Source: Larkinella punicea
Lineage (GTDB): Bacteria > Bacteroidota > Bacteroidia > Cytophagales > Spirosomataceae
NCBI RefSeq assembly: GCF_003334855.1
Contig: NZ_QOWE01000015.1
Span: 1-64,000 of the forward strand
DNA: 64,000 bases
Direction of reading: 5' to 3'
Shown: one piece after another, positions 52,284-61,406 of the stretch
Position numbering within the stretch: the first letter of the stretch is position 1
Layout of the letters: every line of letters starts with the position of its first letter
Notes under the pieces: generated by a model
The model's input: only the letters and a program-made list of their open reading frames with translations
Database searches by the model: none
What the model was told of the DNA's origin: nothing
Program-made: the position numbers and the translations under genes

Positions 52284-52361
52284 ATCCTTGTTTTCGTTCT
52301 GCTGAATTGACACGCAGTTGCAGCAATAACAACCCGTTCGGGTTTTAGTTCAAGTATAAAA

Positions 52362-53060
52362 ATGACTCACCAGGACGTTAAGGCTGAGCTATTGGCTCTG
52401 GCGGTTCCCGAAAAAGCCGTCTTTTTCAAACGATTTTTTAAAACCGGGCCGGGCCAGTACGGCGAAGGCGATGAATTTCTGGGCCTGACGGTTCCACAAC
52501 AGCGCATCATTGCCCAAACGTACCAACGACTGCCTCCCGACGAAACGGAAAAGCTCGTGCGGAATCCGTTTCACGAATGCCGCCTGACGGGCCTGATCAT
52601 CTGGACCAATCAGGCCAAACGGCCCGGCGAGGAAAACCGGCGACTGATTTTCGACTACTACCTTCGGAATAAAAACTTTGTCAACAACTGGGATCTGGTG
52701 GACACGAGTTGCCCCGGAATTGTTGGGAATTACCTGCTGAACAAAGACCGCAGCATTTTATACGAACTGGCGCAGGAAAACCACCTGTGGTCGCAGCGAA
52801 TCGCGATGGTGTCTACGCTGGCTTTTATTCGCAAAAACCAGTTTCAGGACACTTTTCAGATTGCCGAAGTGTTGCTCAGTCACCGGCACGATCTCATTCA
52901 TAAAGCCGTTGGCTGGATGCTGCGTGAAGTAGGAAAGAAAAATCCGGACGCACTCGAAGAGTTCCTGCACGACCATGCGGGGCGGTTTCCGCGGACGGCT
53001 TTGCGGTATGCCATCGAGCGGTTTGACCCCGCCCGGCGAAAGTACTACCTTGATCTATGA
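52362..53060 (+). CDS. AlkD-like DNA alkylation repair protein
   Basis: A 232-residue HEAT-like repeat protein. Residues matching the AlkD active site are visible: NNWDLVDTS (Trp and catalytic-type Asp, about residues 108-116) and LWSQRIAMVST (Arg near 150). AlkD enzymes remove bulky or cationic alkyl purines without base flipping. Full length for the family. It lies just upstream of the accD promoter and is not obviously co-transcribed with other repair genes. Confidence 0.9.
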   Translation: MTHQDVKAELLALAVPEKAVFFKRFFKTGPGQYGEGDEFLGLTVPQQRIIAQTYQRLPPDETEKLVRNPFHECRLTGLIIWTNQAKRPGEENRRLIFDYYLRNKNFVNNWDLVDTSCPGIVGNYLLNKDRSILYELAQENHLWSQRIAMVSTLAFIRKNQFQDTFQIAEVLLSHRHDLIHKAVGWMLREVGKKNPDALEEFLHDHAGRFPRTALRYAIERFDPARRKYYLDL

Positions 53061-53081
53061 GCAGCCCTGCCGTTTTCTTAC

Positions 53082-53089
53082 TATCTTTG
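53082..53089 (+). promoter_or_regulatory. -7 element upstream of accD
   Basis: TATCTTTG is an exact TAnnTTTG, 59 nt before the accD start. No TTG at ideal distance upstream. Confidence 0.45.
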
Positions 53090-53148
53090 CCCCCTGCCTG
53101 AAAAGCAAAGTTATTGATTGCGAACTGTTAACTGGAGACTGACACCCT

Positions 53149-53991
53149 ATGTCGTGGTTTATCCGTAAAGAAAAAGGTATCAACACGCCAACCGAAGAGA
53201 AGCTCGAAGCGCCGGACGGATTGTGGTACCAATGCCCGAATTGCAAGAAAATTATGCATTCGCGGGAACATAAGCTAAACGCCTATACCTGCGTACACTG
53301 CAACTACCACGAAAAAATCGGTTCGGATGCCTATTTCTCCATCCTGTTCGACGACGGTCTATTTACGGAACTGGATGCCAACATGACGTCGGGCGATCCG
53401 CTGAAGTTTGTCGATACGAAGCCGTATCCGGAACGCGTGAAAGCGACCATCAACAAAACGCAGCTAAAAGATGCCGTTCGGTCGGCCTACGGGCAGATGA
53501 ACGAACTGGAGGTTACGGTGGCTTGTATGGATTTTAATTTCATCGGTGGTTCGATGGGATCGGTGGTGGGCGAGAAAATTGCCCGGGCCATCGACCATTC
53601 AATCAAAACCCGGACGCCGTTTGTCATGATTTCGAAATCGGGCGGAGCGCGGATGATGGAAGCCGGTTATTCGCTGATGCAAATGGCCAAAACCTCGGCC
53701 AAACTGGCGCTATTGTCGAACGAGAAAATACCGTATGTTTCCCTGCTGACCGACCCGACCACCGGCGGTGTGACGGCGTCCTTTGCGATGCTGGGCGATT
53801 TCAACATTGCCGAACCGGGGGCTTTGATCGGTTTTGCCGGGCCACGCGTCATTCGCGAAACCATCGGCAAAAACCTGCCCGAAGGGTTTCAGAGTGCCGA
53901 GTTCGTGCTGGAACACGGTTTTCTGGATTTCATCGTCGATCGCAAAGATCTGAAAGACAAGCTGACGGGGTTGTTTAAAATGTTGCAGTAG
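53149..53991 (+). CDS. accD: Acetyl-CoA carboxylase carboxyltransferase subunit beta
   Basis: A 280-residue subunit of the carboxyltransferase that makes malonyl-CoA. The N-terminal zinc ribbon has two CxxC pairs (CPNC and CVHC, about residues 26-48). The crotonase-fold core includes [36 protein letters not shown] and [17 protein letters not shown], followed by [20 protein letters not shown]. It is encoded away from accB and accC (59.9-61.9 kb), and accA is not in the window. Followed after 9 nt by a DUF4160 gene. Confidence 0.97.
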   Translation: MSWFIRKEKGINTPTEEKLEAPDGLWYQCPNCKKIMHSREHKLNAYTCVHCNYHEKIGSDAYFSILFDDGLFTELDANMTSGDPLKFVDTKPYPERVKATINKTQLKDAVRSAYGQMNELEVTVACMDFNFIGGSMGSVVGEKIARAIDHSIKTRTPFVMISKSGGARMMEAGYSLMQMAKTSAKLALLSNEKIPYVSLLTDPTTGGVTASFAMLGDFNIAEPGALIGFAGPRVIRETIGKNLPEGFQSAEFVLEHGFLDFIVDRKDLKDKLTGLFKMLQ

Positions 53992-54000
53992 CTCTTCGGG

Positions 54001-54231
54001 ATGCCTACCATTTGGATTCAGGATGGTTTTCGGTTTTTCTTTTTCAGCAACGAACATGAACCTTTACACGTTCATGTTGAAAAGGGTGACTCGGCGGCAA
54101 AATTTAATTTGATTCCGGTCTCTCTTGTAAAGAATGAGGGGATGAAAAATAAAGATTTAAAAAGAGCCGAAGCAATTATTGCTGAACGACAACAAGAGTT
54201 CCTTTCAAAGTGGAAAAGCTATTTTAGTTGA
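54001..54231 (+). CDS. DUF4160 family small protein
   Basis: A 76-residue protein with the DUF4160 hallmark: PTIWIQDGFRFFFFSNEHEP followed by HVHV, then a C-terminal helix with LSKWKSYF. Only 9 nt follow the accD stop, and a DUF2442 gene begins 7 nt after its own stop. DUF4160 and DUF2442 genes often travel as pairs with toxin-antitoxin-like genomic behaviour (family knowledge; activity not established). It is more A/T-rich than accD and the following radical SAM gene, which fits acquisition by transfer. Confidence 0.85.
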   Translation: MPTIWIQDGFRFFFFSNEHEPLHVHVEKGDSAAKFNLIPVSLVKNEGMKNKDLKRAEAIIAERQQEFLSKWKSYFS

Positions 54232-54238
54232 AGCTTGT

Positions 54239-54496
54239 ATGGATACCGCAACTTTATTAAGGAGCCTGAAAGTAAATTCGGTCTGGTTCGATACCGAAAA
54301 GGTTTATTTTGACCTTACGGACGGGAGAACGATTGGTAGTCCGCTTAGCTGGTTTCCCAGACTCAAAAAAGCCAGCGATAGCCAACGTCAAAATTGGCGT
54401 CTGATTGCAGGCGGTTATGGCGTTCACTGGGAGGAAATTGACGAAGATTTGTCGGCGGAAGGAATGTTGCTCTACAATCTTCAATCACAATCATAA
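54239..54496 (+). CDS. DUF2442 family small protein
   Basis: An 85-residue protein with the DUF2442 pattern: YFDLTDGRTIGSPLSWFPRL near residues 27-46 and GGYGVHWEEIDEDLSAEGML near 62-81. The frame extends upstream into the DUF4160 gene, but ATG 54239 gives the family length. It pairs with the DUF4160 gene (7 nt gap) and is followed after 4 nt by the radical SAM gene. Confidence 0.87.
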   Translation: MDTATLLRSLKVNSVWFDTEKVYFDLTDGRTIGSPLSWFPRLKKASDSQRQNWRLIAGGYGVHWEEIDEDLSAEGMLLYNLQSQS

Positions 54497-54500
54497 GTAC

Positions 54501-55478
54501 ATGCGCCTGGTTTCTCACCCCGTTCTCTGCAATTACTACATCACCTATCGCTGCAACGCGACCTGTAGTTTCTGCGACATTTGGGAGCGTCCCTCGCCCT
54601 ACGTGACGCTGGAGAACATGCGCGACAACCTGCGGGACTTGAAGCGGCTGGGTGTCCGGGTGATCGATTTTACGGGGGGCGAACCCCTGCTACACCGCCA
54701 ACTGGACGACCTGCTCCGTGAAGCCAAAAACCTCGGGCTCATTACAACCATTACGACCAACGGGCTGCTGTATCCGAAATACGCTGAGCGGCTGCACGGT
54801 CTGGTCGATATGTTGCATTTTTCGCTCGATTCGCCGATTGCCGAAGAACACGACAAATCGCGGGGCGTCAAGTGTTTCGACAAAGTGATGGAATCCATCG
54901 CCATCGCGAAACAACTGGGCGAACGGCCGGATATTCTGTTTACGGTTTTTGAACACAACGTTCACCAGATCAAACAACTGCACGAAGAAATCTGTCTGCC
55001 GAACGACCTGGTTCTGATCCTGAATCCGGTTTTTGAATACAACGACGTTGAAACCGGGGGCGGTTTTTCGGAGAAAACGTTGCAGGAAATGACGTGGTGG
55101 GGCAAACAGAAAAATGTGTACCTCAACGACGCCTTCATCCAACTCCGGCGCGACGGCGGCAACCACGTCGACGACCCGGTTTGTCTGGCCGGCAGCACCA
55201 CGCTGGTGATTTCGCCCGAAAACAAACTGGTGTTGCCCTGTTATCACCTCGGCCTGAAAGACCTTCCCATCGACGGCAAGCTTTATGATCTCTATCGCTC
55301 TGATGAAGTGCAGAAACTGATTGCACTGGAAGGTCGGCTGCCGGGTTGCGAAGGCTGTGCCATCAATTGCTACATGCAGCCTTCTTTTGCCGTTGAAATG
55401 AACCGGTATTGGTGGAAAGCCCTCCCCAGCACCTTAAAATACAACCGCATCAAAGGAACCTGGAAACAATTGTTCTGA
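54501..55478 (+). CDS. Radical SAM protein with C-terminal cysteine cluster
   Basis: A 325-residue radical SAM enzyme. The cluster-binding motif CNATCSFC (CxxxCxxC) is at about residues 19-26, and the SAM-binding glycine motif is DFTGGEPLLH. A SPASM/twitch-like C-terminal part has further cysteines in ISPENKLVLPCYHLG and GCEGCAINCYMQ, probably for a second cluster. It resembles the HpnH/MoaA-like subclass in overall layout, but the substrate is unknown. Translation starts at ATG 54501; the longer frame overlaps the DUF2442 gene. Confidence 0.9.
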   Translation: MRLVSHPVLCNYYITYRCNATCSFCDIWERPSPYVTLENMRDNLRDLKRLGVRVIDFTGGEPLLHRQLDDLLREAKNLGLITTITTNGLLYPKYAERLHGLVDMLHFSLDSPIAEEHDKSRGVKCFDKVMESIAIAKQLGERPDILFTVFEHNVHQIKQLHEEICLPNDLVLILNPVFEYNDVETGGGFSEKTLQEMTWWGKQKNVYLNDAFIQLRRDGGNHVDDPVCLAGSTTLVISPENKLVLPCYHLGLKDLPIDGKLYDLYRSDEVQKLIALEGRLPGCEGCAINCYMQPSFAVEMNRYWWKALPSTLKYNRIKGTWKQLF

Positions 55479-55523
55479 GACCACAGAGTCGGCTTCCCGG
55501 TAGAGTCACCGAAGTTTTACTCC

Positions 55524-56945
55524 TTACTCAGTTTCAGACCTCGCCGATAGAACGGGTAAGTGAATTTCTACCTTCGTACCGGTTGGCTTCTGTTCGGCAT
55601 CCACTTTATCAATGATAACGACCTGGCTTGGTTGACCGGTTTGCTGGTGAATGAGCTGCAATCGCTCTTCGGTTACCTTCAGTCCCACACTCGTATGCGA
55701 GGAAACGGTTTTACTCTTCAGTTCAGCCGCCTTCTGACGGCCCACCCCATCATCTTCGACACTGCAGTCCAGTCCATGCTTGTTGGGCTGGATGTAAACG
55801 GTGATGTTGCCCCGGCTTTTCTTATAAGCAATGCCGTGCAGAATAGCATTCTCGATGTAGGGCTGGATAATCATCGGCGGAATCGACACCGCATCTTGAA
55901 ACAGGGCAGGGTCGGTCCTAATAGAAAAGTCAAATTTATTACTGAAGCGGAGCTGCTCTAATTCTAAATACAATTGCAACTGTTCGAGTTCGCTGGCCAA
56001 GGTCACCCACTCCTGCCGGGAATTCTCCAGAATGAGCCGCATGAGCCGGGAGAACTTCACCAAAAACTTATCGGCGTTGTCGCTGTCATTTTGGAGAACA
56101 AATAACCGAATAGCGTTCAGTGAGTTATAAAAAAAATGCGGGTTCATTTGTGACCGCAGCGCCTTTATCTGAACAGCCGAAATCTGCTGCTGTAATTTTT
56201 CGGCCACCAACTCAGCTTCGATCTGTTCACGTTGGTGCCGCTCGCGTTCGCGGGCAAGTTCCTGTTCAACAATGGCACTCTTGATGGCCCCCTGTCGCTG
56301 GCTATATCCCAACAATAAGGTAAAACAGGTTAACTCCCCAATAATTCCAAACTCCAGATAGGTGAGCGGAGCGAACAAAAACGAGTTGGCATTTATTTTA
56401 TAAACCTGTCCCGTTGACATGATCATGGAGGCAACGGCACCCGCCAGCAACAGACCGGAACCCAAAGCCAGGTAGCGCGGTACAACGCCCTTCAACCGAC
56501 TGATTTGTGGAATGGCGTATGTCGCCAACCCGATGATAATCAGACGTATCAGGGCATGAGCCAGGGTATAGAGCGGTTCGTTCCAATACGCAAAACAGAC
56601 CACCCCAATCAGCACAACGTAGCCCAGAATGAGGAGCCGGGTCCAGTCAAACAGCCACAATAAGCGTGGAATAGTACGGCGGAGTTGAAGCAGAGAGTCA
56701 ATAAAACTGAAGTACACCACATACGCCAGCATAGGGACCGTGGCACGAACAAAATTTTGGGCATTCGTCGAAAGGGATGCACTTAAGCCGTCTACCCGCA
56801 GGCTGAAGTAAACCAGCCAGGCCAGCATGTATAAGGCATAAAAACCGTAGATACGCTCCCGGTAGATATTCCACTGCACCAGGTTTAGCAGGAGTATCGA
56901 ACTGACCATACCCGTAAACAGCAGGTTCCAGGTAGTGAAATGCAT
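55524..56945 (-). CDS. LytS-type sensor histidine kinase (7TM + His_kinase)
   Basis: A 473-residue membrane kinase. About seven membrane helices fill residues 1-215 (7TM-DISM-like). A coiled-coil linker at 225-260 precedes the His_kinase domain with phospho-acceptor His270 in SQMNPHFFYNSLNAIRL and an ATPase domain with PPMIIQPYIENAILHG and VEDDGVGRQKA. Such kinases normally pair with a LytTR regulator, but none is adjacent, so it is an orphan here. It converges on the radical SAM gene with 45 nt between and no evident terminator. Confidence 0.92.
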   Translation of the reverse strand: MHFTTWNLLFTGMVSSILLLNLVQWNIYRERIYGFYALYMLAWLVYFSLRVDGLSASLSTNAQNFVRATVPMLAYVVYFSFIDSLLQLRRTIPRLLWLFDWTRLLILGYVVLIGVVCFAYWNEPLYTLAHALIRLIIIGLATYAIPQISRLKGVVPRYLALGSGLLLAGAVASMIMSTGQVYKINANSFLFAPLTYLEFGIIGELTCFTLLLGYSQRQGAIKSAIVEQELARERERHQREQIEAELVAEKLQQQISAVQIKALRSQMNPHFFYNSLNAIRLFVLQNDSDNADKFLVKFSRLMRLILENSRQEWVTLASELEQLQLYLELEQLRFSNKFDFSIRTDPALFQDAVSIPPMIIQPYIENAILHGIAYKKSRGNITVYIQPNKHGLDCSVEDDGVGRQKAAELKSKTVSSHTSVGLKVTEERLQLIHQQTGQPSQVVIIDKVDAEQKPTGTKVEIHLPVLSARSETE

Positions 56946-57083
56946 GAAGTGAGAATAAGTTGGTAAAGCTACGGATCGAAATAAAGTGTAATATAGAGCC
57001 TACCTACCCAAAAGTGCAATTTTCCTGCGGTTGCCGGACAAACTCTTTGCCGGACAACTCATTTTTCATCCGTGACAGGACCG

Positions 57084-58196
57084 TTATTGCTTGATTACCG
57101 CGTTGGTATAAATCCGCCCGCGCGCCGACGTCCGGATCAAATACAATCCCGGGGCGAGTTGCTCATTGCCAATGGCCTGCTGGTGTTCCAAAACCGTCTT
57201 GTTTTCAGCAATTTCCTGAATGATTCTTCCCTGGCTATCCAGCAATTGAAAGGATGCGGTGGTCGGTTTATGACTTTTCAGGACAATCTGAAAACGGTTT
57301 TGCGAGGGGCTTGGGTAAACCGCAATGGATAAATCCCGGTCGTCGATGCGGTCTTCCAAAGCCGTCAGCAAACCGCGTTCCAGCGCTGGTTCGTAGGGGG
57401 GAATGGTGCCGGGATTGCCGCCGGTTTGGTCGATGACCCGGGTCACCAAATCGAAAAGTGTGGTACTGATCCGCTGGCCGTTTCGCCACTCTTCGGCCAC
57501 AATGGCAAAATCGTAGGTCCCAACCTGCGTGGGTGCATCCCAGGTCACCTGCCCGGTTTTGCCATCAACCTTAAAGGTTCCTTTTCGGGTTATATCGTTG
57601 GGAAAGCTGTAGTCGGAAAGCGCCTGACTGCTTTTGCCACAATCACCGTTCCTGACCCGAACCAAATAATGCGCAACACTGTCGCCATCAGCGTCTTTTC
57701 CCTGAAAATTGTACATGGCTTTTTGGTTAACCGGAACCGTCAGACTACTGAGGGCTGGTCCCTGAAAAACCGGAAGCGTATTGACAACTGCTGCCGAAAA
57801 CGTAGTTTCCAGATAGAGGGGTACGGTAAGCGCATTAGGCAGATTGCTGAGTTCAGACCGATTGCGAAGTTGCGTGGAAACCGTATACGTTCCCGAGCCC
57901 GTTCCACTGTACGTATGCGTAACTTTATAGACATTTAAACTAATCCCGTTCTCAAGCAGGGTTCTGGAATACCGCGGAATTTCCAAATCGCCGGAACCGT
58001 CGCCGGTACAAAACGAAATTGGATTACTCTGATCAACAGCCGTTCTACCATATACCTCATCCATGTACACCTGAACCGAAAACTCGAAGGTAAGCGAAGC
58101 CGAAACCCGTCTGACCTGAATATACCCCCCGATCAGGTGGGTACCGAATACGGGTAAGGTGCTCAAAACCAGCAAAAGTGTAGTGATCTTTTTCAT
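57084..58196 (-). CDS. Secreted protein with type IX secretion C-terminal sorting domain
   Basis: A 370-residue cell-surface protein. Signal peptide MKKITTLLLVLSTLPVFGTHLIGGY; several beta-sandwich regions follow, including a cadherin/HYR-like unit (NQKAMYNFQGKDADGDSV, TGQVTWDAPTQVGTYDFAIV). The last 80 or so residues have the T9SS type A pattern: SIAVYPSPSQNRFQIVL, LLDSQGRIIQE and LAPGLYLIRTSARGR. It is therefore likely exported by the PorSS and attached to the surface or released. Role unknown; no catalytic motif seen. Confidence 0.88.
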   Translation of the reverse strand: MKKITTLLLVLSTLPVFGTHLIGGYIQVRRVSASLTFEFSVQVYMDEVYGRTAVDQSNPISFCTGDGSGDLEIPRYSRTLLENGISLNVYKVTHTYSGTGSGTYTVSTQLRNRSELSNLPNALTVPLYLETTFSAAVVNTLPVFQGPALSSLTVPVNQKAMYNFQGKDADGDSVAHYLVRVRNGDCGKSSQALSDYSFPNDITRKGTFKVDGKTGQVTWDAPTQVGTYDFAIVAEEWRNGQRISTTLFDLVTRVIDQTGGNPGTIPPYEPALERGLLTALEDRIDDRDLSIAVYPSPSQNRFQIVLKSHKPTTASFQLLDSQGRIIQEIAENKTVLEHQQAIGNEQLAPGLYLIRTSARGRIYTNAVIKQ

Positions 58197-58318
58197 ACGG
58201 GCGGGGAAAAGGAAGGATAGGATGATACCAGCAGTTGATCATTTATTTTGAAACGGAGAAGGCAATTTTGTAGTATTACAACTGGCAACTATTCACGATC
58301 TTTTACGATTGATATACA

Positions 58319-59140
58319 ATGCTTTATACCCCCGAGCAAACCGCCGGTTTTTCAGCCCATTCATTTCAGCATTTGCTGACGAATCTGGATGATCACGTGC
58401 TGACCCTGACGCTCAATCGCCCTGAAAAGAAAAATGCGCTGAACCCCACGCTGCTGAACGAGCTGGCATTTGCACTGGCTTATGCTCACTACGAAAAAGA
58501 CGTTTGGCTGGTGGTGCTGGCGGCTACGGGCGATGTTTTCTGCGCGGGCATGGATCTGAAAAGCCTGTCGTCCAGCGAGCCAAACCCGCAAACCGTTCCT
58601 CGGCCCTCCGGCCCGGTGCGGCTGGGTGAGTTGCTGGCGGGTCTGCATAAACCGTGTATTGCCAGGGTGCAGGGAGCGGTGTATGCCGGCGGTTTTCTGC
58701 TGGTGGGCGGCAGTACGCACGTTGTGGCCGTCGATACCGCTGCGTTCAGCTTACCGGAAGTAAAACGCGGTCTGTTTCCGTTTCAGGTCATGGCGGTTCT
58801 GCTCGACATCATGCCCGGACGGACAGCTCTGGATCTGTGTCTCCGCGCCCGGACGCTGTCGGCAGCCGAAGCCCGGGAAGTGGGTTTGGTAACGGAAGTC
58901 GTTTCGACGGCTCAACTGGACGAAACCGTTCAAAAAGTGGTGAACGAATTGAAACAGTATTCCCCAACGGCGATGCAGTTTGGTTTACGGGCTTATCAAC
59001 AGCTAAAAAATATTCCTCAAGATCAGCATCAGGCATTTCTGCACGAGCAATTTCAGCAGATTCAACAAACCGCCGATGCGAAGGAAGGCATGGCGGCTTT
59101 TTTAGAGAAGCGATTGCCAAGTTGGGGGAAAGAAAAGTAA
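58319..59140 (+). CDS. Enoyl-CoA hydratase/isomerase family protein, one catalytic Glu missing
   Basis: A 273-residue crotonase-fold protein. The CoA-binding start is LTLNRPEKKNALNP, and the oxyanion region is GDVFCAGMDLKSL. The first catalytic position, usually GGGCEL, reads AGGFLLVGGS, so that Glu is absent; the second, LPEVKRGLFP, is present. It may be an isomerase or another crotonase reaction rather than a hydratase. It stands alone, away from the fad locus, and has no copy of the GTATGC palindrome upstream. Its TAA stop is the first codon of a 40-bp palindrome arm. Confidence 0.87.
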   Translation: MLYTPEQTAGFSAHSFQHLLTNLDDHVLTLTLNRPEKKNALNPTLLNELAFALAYAHYEKDVWLVVLAATGDVFCAGMDLKSLSSSEPNPQTVPRPSGPVRLGELLAGLHKPCIARVQGAVYAGGFLLVGGSTHVVAVDTAAFSLPEVKRGLFPFQVMAVLLDIMPGRTALDLCLRARTLSAAEAREVGLVTEVVSTAQLDETVQKVVNELKQYSPTAMQFGLRAYQQLKNIPQDQHQAFLHEQFQQIQQTADAKEGMAAFLEKRLPSWGKEK

Positions 59141-59236
59141 TTTCAAATGCAAAATGAGTAATGAAAAATGTAAAAGTATTTCAAAAGCGCCTGGCAACTT
59201 TTACATTTTTCATTACTCATTTTGCATTTGAAATTA
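59138..59236. repeat. Perfect 40-bp-arm palindrome (family B) between convergent genes
   Basis: Arms 59138-59177 and 59197-59236 match perfectly around a 19-nt loop. The arm begins with the TAA stop of the upstream gene. Arm and loop resemble the palindrome at 3979-4067, with the loop in the opposite orientation. Confidence 0.9.
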
Positions 59237-59241
59237 ACTTT

Positions 59242-59700
59242 TTACAAATCCGGACAGCCTTCCCGTCGCCGGGTATCAATAATGGCCTGGATTTTCCAAC
59301 CGCCGTTCAGTTTCACCAGCGTAAAAACATTGACGCCACAGTGACTTTTCTGGCCGTTGAAGTAGAAAACATACGGCGTCCAGGCGATGGCCAGTTCAGC
59401 ATCGATCCTGACTTCATAGGCCGAAAGCCGCTCGTCGAGTGCCCCCGGTTTCTGTTTGCCAACCGACGCAATAAAGTTGGGAATCGATTCACTCCGCACA
59501 CTGACCGCCCCCTCTTTGTTTTTAGCAATACTTTGAAGCGATGCTGTGGGCACAAAAACCGCTTTGAAGAGAGTCGTGTCGGCCTTCCGCATTCCGTCGA
59601 ATAGCTGGGATATGGCGGCACGGACGGCTTTTTCGTCGTCGGACTGCGCCAAAGCGGATAATGAAACCAGGCTGCATACAATCAGTAGTGCTTTTCTCAT
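59242..59700 (-). CDS. NTF2-like (SnoaL/DUF4440-type) secreted protein
   Basis: A 152-residue protein with signal peptide MRKALLIVCSLVSLSALA. The mature part has the NTF2-like cone-fold pattern: DEKAVRAAISQLFDGMRKAD, then F-V-P-T-A near residue 50, and the late strands AWTPYVFYFNGQKSHCGVNV and GGWKIQAIIDTRR. Such proteins are small ligand-binding domains or enzymes of unknown substrate. The frame extends 6 codons upstream, but ATG 59700 fits the signal peptide. Convergent with the hydratase-like gene. Confidence 0.82.
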   Translation of the reverse strand: MRKALLIVCSLVSLSALAQSDDEKAVRAAISQLFDGMRKADTTLFKAVFVPTASLQSIAKNKEGAVSVRSESIPNFIASVGKQKPGALDERLSAYEVRIDAELAIAWTPYVFYFNGQKSHCGVNVFTLVKLNGGWKIQAIIDTRRREGCPDL

Positions 59701-59887
59701 CGGATAAAGTAGCTGCATTTAACCTAAATATACTGATTCCGAATCATTTCATACAACACACGCGAATCCGCTCACCGCTGTTGTGAAACAAATCCGGTTC
59801 AAAGTCCGCTTTTCGAAAGAGATGCCAGGGGTTGATAGGCATTATTCGGCAAAATGGCCTCTGGGGAATGAGGTAACGGATCATAAA

Positions 59888-59919
59888 AAAGCCGGAAGTT
59901 GGAGACAACTTCCGGCTTT
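59888..59919 (-). terminator. Terminator of the plsX-accC operon
   Basis: A 14-bp stem (59888-59901 with 59906-59919) closed by GAGA and followed on the minus strand by six U residues. It lies about 30 nt past the accC stop. Confidence 0.92.
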
Positions 59920-59949
59920 ACATCCCTACGGATTTGAGTCCGAAGACAG

Positions 59950-61293
59950 TTATAAGGTGCTAAAATCAAATCCTTCCAAAAACGAAGTCGTAAACTGACC
60001 CGACTGGAACTTGGGGTCGTCCATCAGTTTGATGTGGAACGGAATGGTGGTTTTGATGCCTTCGATCACCACTTCCTGCAACGCCCGTTTCATGCGGGTA
60101 ATGACCTCCTCGCGCGATTGACCCGACACGATGAGCTTCGCGATCATCGAGTCGTAGTTCGGCGGAATGGTGTAGCCACTGTAGACGTGGCTGTCGATCC
60201 GAATTCCGTGCCCACCCGGAAAGTGCAGGTTCGTGATCTTGCCCGGTGAAGGCCGAAAACCATTGGCGGGATCTTCCGCATTGATGCGGCATTCCATCGC
60301 GTAAATTTTCGGTGTATAGTTTTTTCCGGAAATCGGCGTTCCGGCAGCGACTTTAATTTGCTCCTTAATCAGGTCAAAATCCGTCACTTCTTCCGTTATG
60401 GGGTGTTCCACCTGAATCCGGGTGTTCATCTCCATAAAGTAGAAATCGCCGTGTTTGTCCACCAGAAACTCGACCGTTCCGGCGCCTTCATACCCGATGG
60501 CCGACGCGCCTTTGATGGCCGCTTCCCCCATTCGTTCCCGCAGTTCGGAACTAACCACCGGCGAAGGCGTTTCTTCGACCAATTTCTGGTGCCGACGCTG
60601 AATGGAACAATCGCGCTCCGAGAGATGGCAGACTTTGCCGTATTGATCCCCAACGATCTGGATTTCAATGTGGCGGGGTTCTTCCACGAATTTCTCCAGA
60701 TACAGGCCGTCGTTGCCAAAGGCAGCCCCGGATTCCATCTTGGCGTCGAGCCAGGCTTTTTCAAATTCCAGCTCGCTTTTGATGATCCGCATCCCGCGAC
60801 CACCGCCCCCGGCGGTAGCTTTGATGATCACCGGATAGCCAATTCCGGCCGCCAGCCGCTTGCCTTCTTCTACTGACTCCAGCAGTCCTTCCGACCCCGG
60901 AATAATCGGCACCCCGGCAGCTTTCATGGTCGCTTTGGCCGTCGCCTTATCGCCCATTGCGTTGATTTGCTCGGCCGTCGCTCCAATGAACTTGATACCG
61001 TAATCGGCGCAGATTTGCGAAAACTCCGCATTTTCAGACAGAAAACCGTAGCCCGGATGAATGGCATCGGCACTGGTTACTTCGGCAGCAGAAATAATGC
61101 TGGGAATATTCAGATAGGATTGGCGGCTCGGCGGAGGACCGATGCAAACGGCCTCGTCGGCAAACCGCACATGCAGGCTATCGCGGTCGGCGGTCGAATA
61201 AACCGCCACCGTCTTGATGCCCATCTCGCGGCACGTCCGGATGATCCGCAACGCAATTTCGCCCCGATTGGCGATTAGGATTTTCTTGAACAT
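59950..61293 (-). CDS. accC: Acetyl-CoA carboxylase, biotin carboxylase subunit
   Basis: A 447-residue ATP-grasp enzyme that carboxylates the biotin of AccB. Features are the start [20 protein letters not shown], the glycine-rich ATP loop [12 protein letters not shown] (about residues 159-170), [14 protein letters not shown] and the active-site [16 protein letters not shown]. Last gene of the minus-strand operon, separated from accB by a repeat-built palindrome and followed by a strong terminator. Confidence 0.97.
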   Translation of the reverse strand: MFKKILIANRGEIALRIIRTCREMGIKTVAVYSTADRDSLHVRFADEAVCIGPPPSRQSYLNIPSIISAAEVTSADAIHPGYGFLSENAEFSQICADYGIKFIGATAEQINAMGDKATAKATMKAAGVPIIPGSEGLLESVEEGKRLAAGIGYPVIIKATAGGGGRGMRIIKSELEFEKAWLDAKMESGAAFGNDGLYLEKFVEEPRHIEIQIVGDQYGKVCHLSERDCSIQRRHQKLVEETPSPVVSSELRERMGEAAIKGASAIGYEGAGTVEFLVDKHGDFYFMEMNTRIQVEHPITEEVTDFDLIKEQIKVAAGTPISGKNYTPKIYAMECRINAEDPANGFRPSPGKITNLHFPGGHGIRIDSHVYSGYTIPPNYDSMIAKLIVSGQSREEVITRMKRALQEVVIEGIKTTIPFHIKLMDDPKFQSGQFTTSFLEGFDFSTL

Positions 61294-61302
61294 ATATTTT
61301 TG

Positions 61303-61404
61303 AATGAGCGAATGAGCGAATGAGTGAATGAGTGAATAGCTTCGCCAATTACCTGCATTCTGCGAAGCTATTCACTCATTCACTCATTCGCTCATTCACT
61401 CATT
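61303..61404. repeat. 43-bp-arm palindrome of 8-nt tandem repeats between accB and accC
   Basis: Arms 61303-61345 and 61362-61404 differ at one position and enclose a 16-nt loop. Each arm is a tandem array of GAATGAGC/GAATGAGT units (four copies) capped by ATAGCTTCGC. It lies inside the operon, between the accB stop (61407) and the accC start (61293). Confidence 0.9.
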
Positions 61405-61406
61405 GA

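Noticed and set aside
61303-61404. Possible CRISPR or tandem-repeat array between accB and accC
   Set aside because: Units are 8 nt and contiguous without spacers, and the two halves are reverse complements; it is a palindrome made of tandem repeats.
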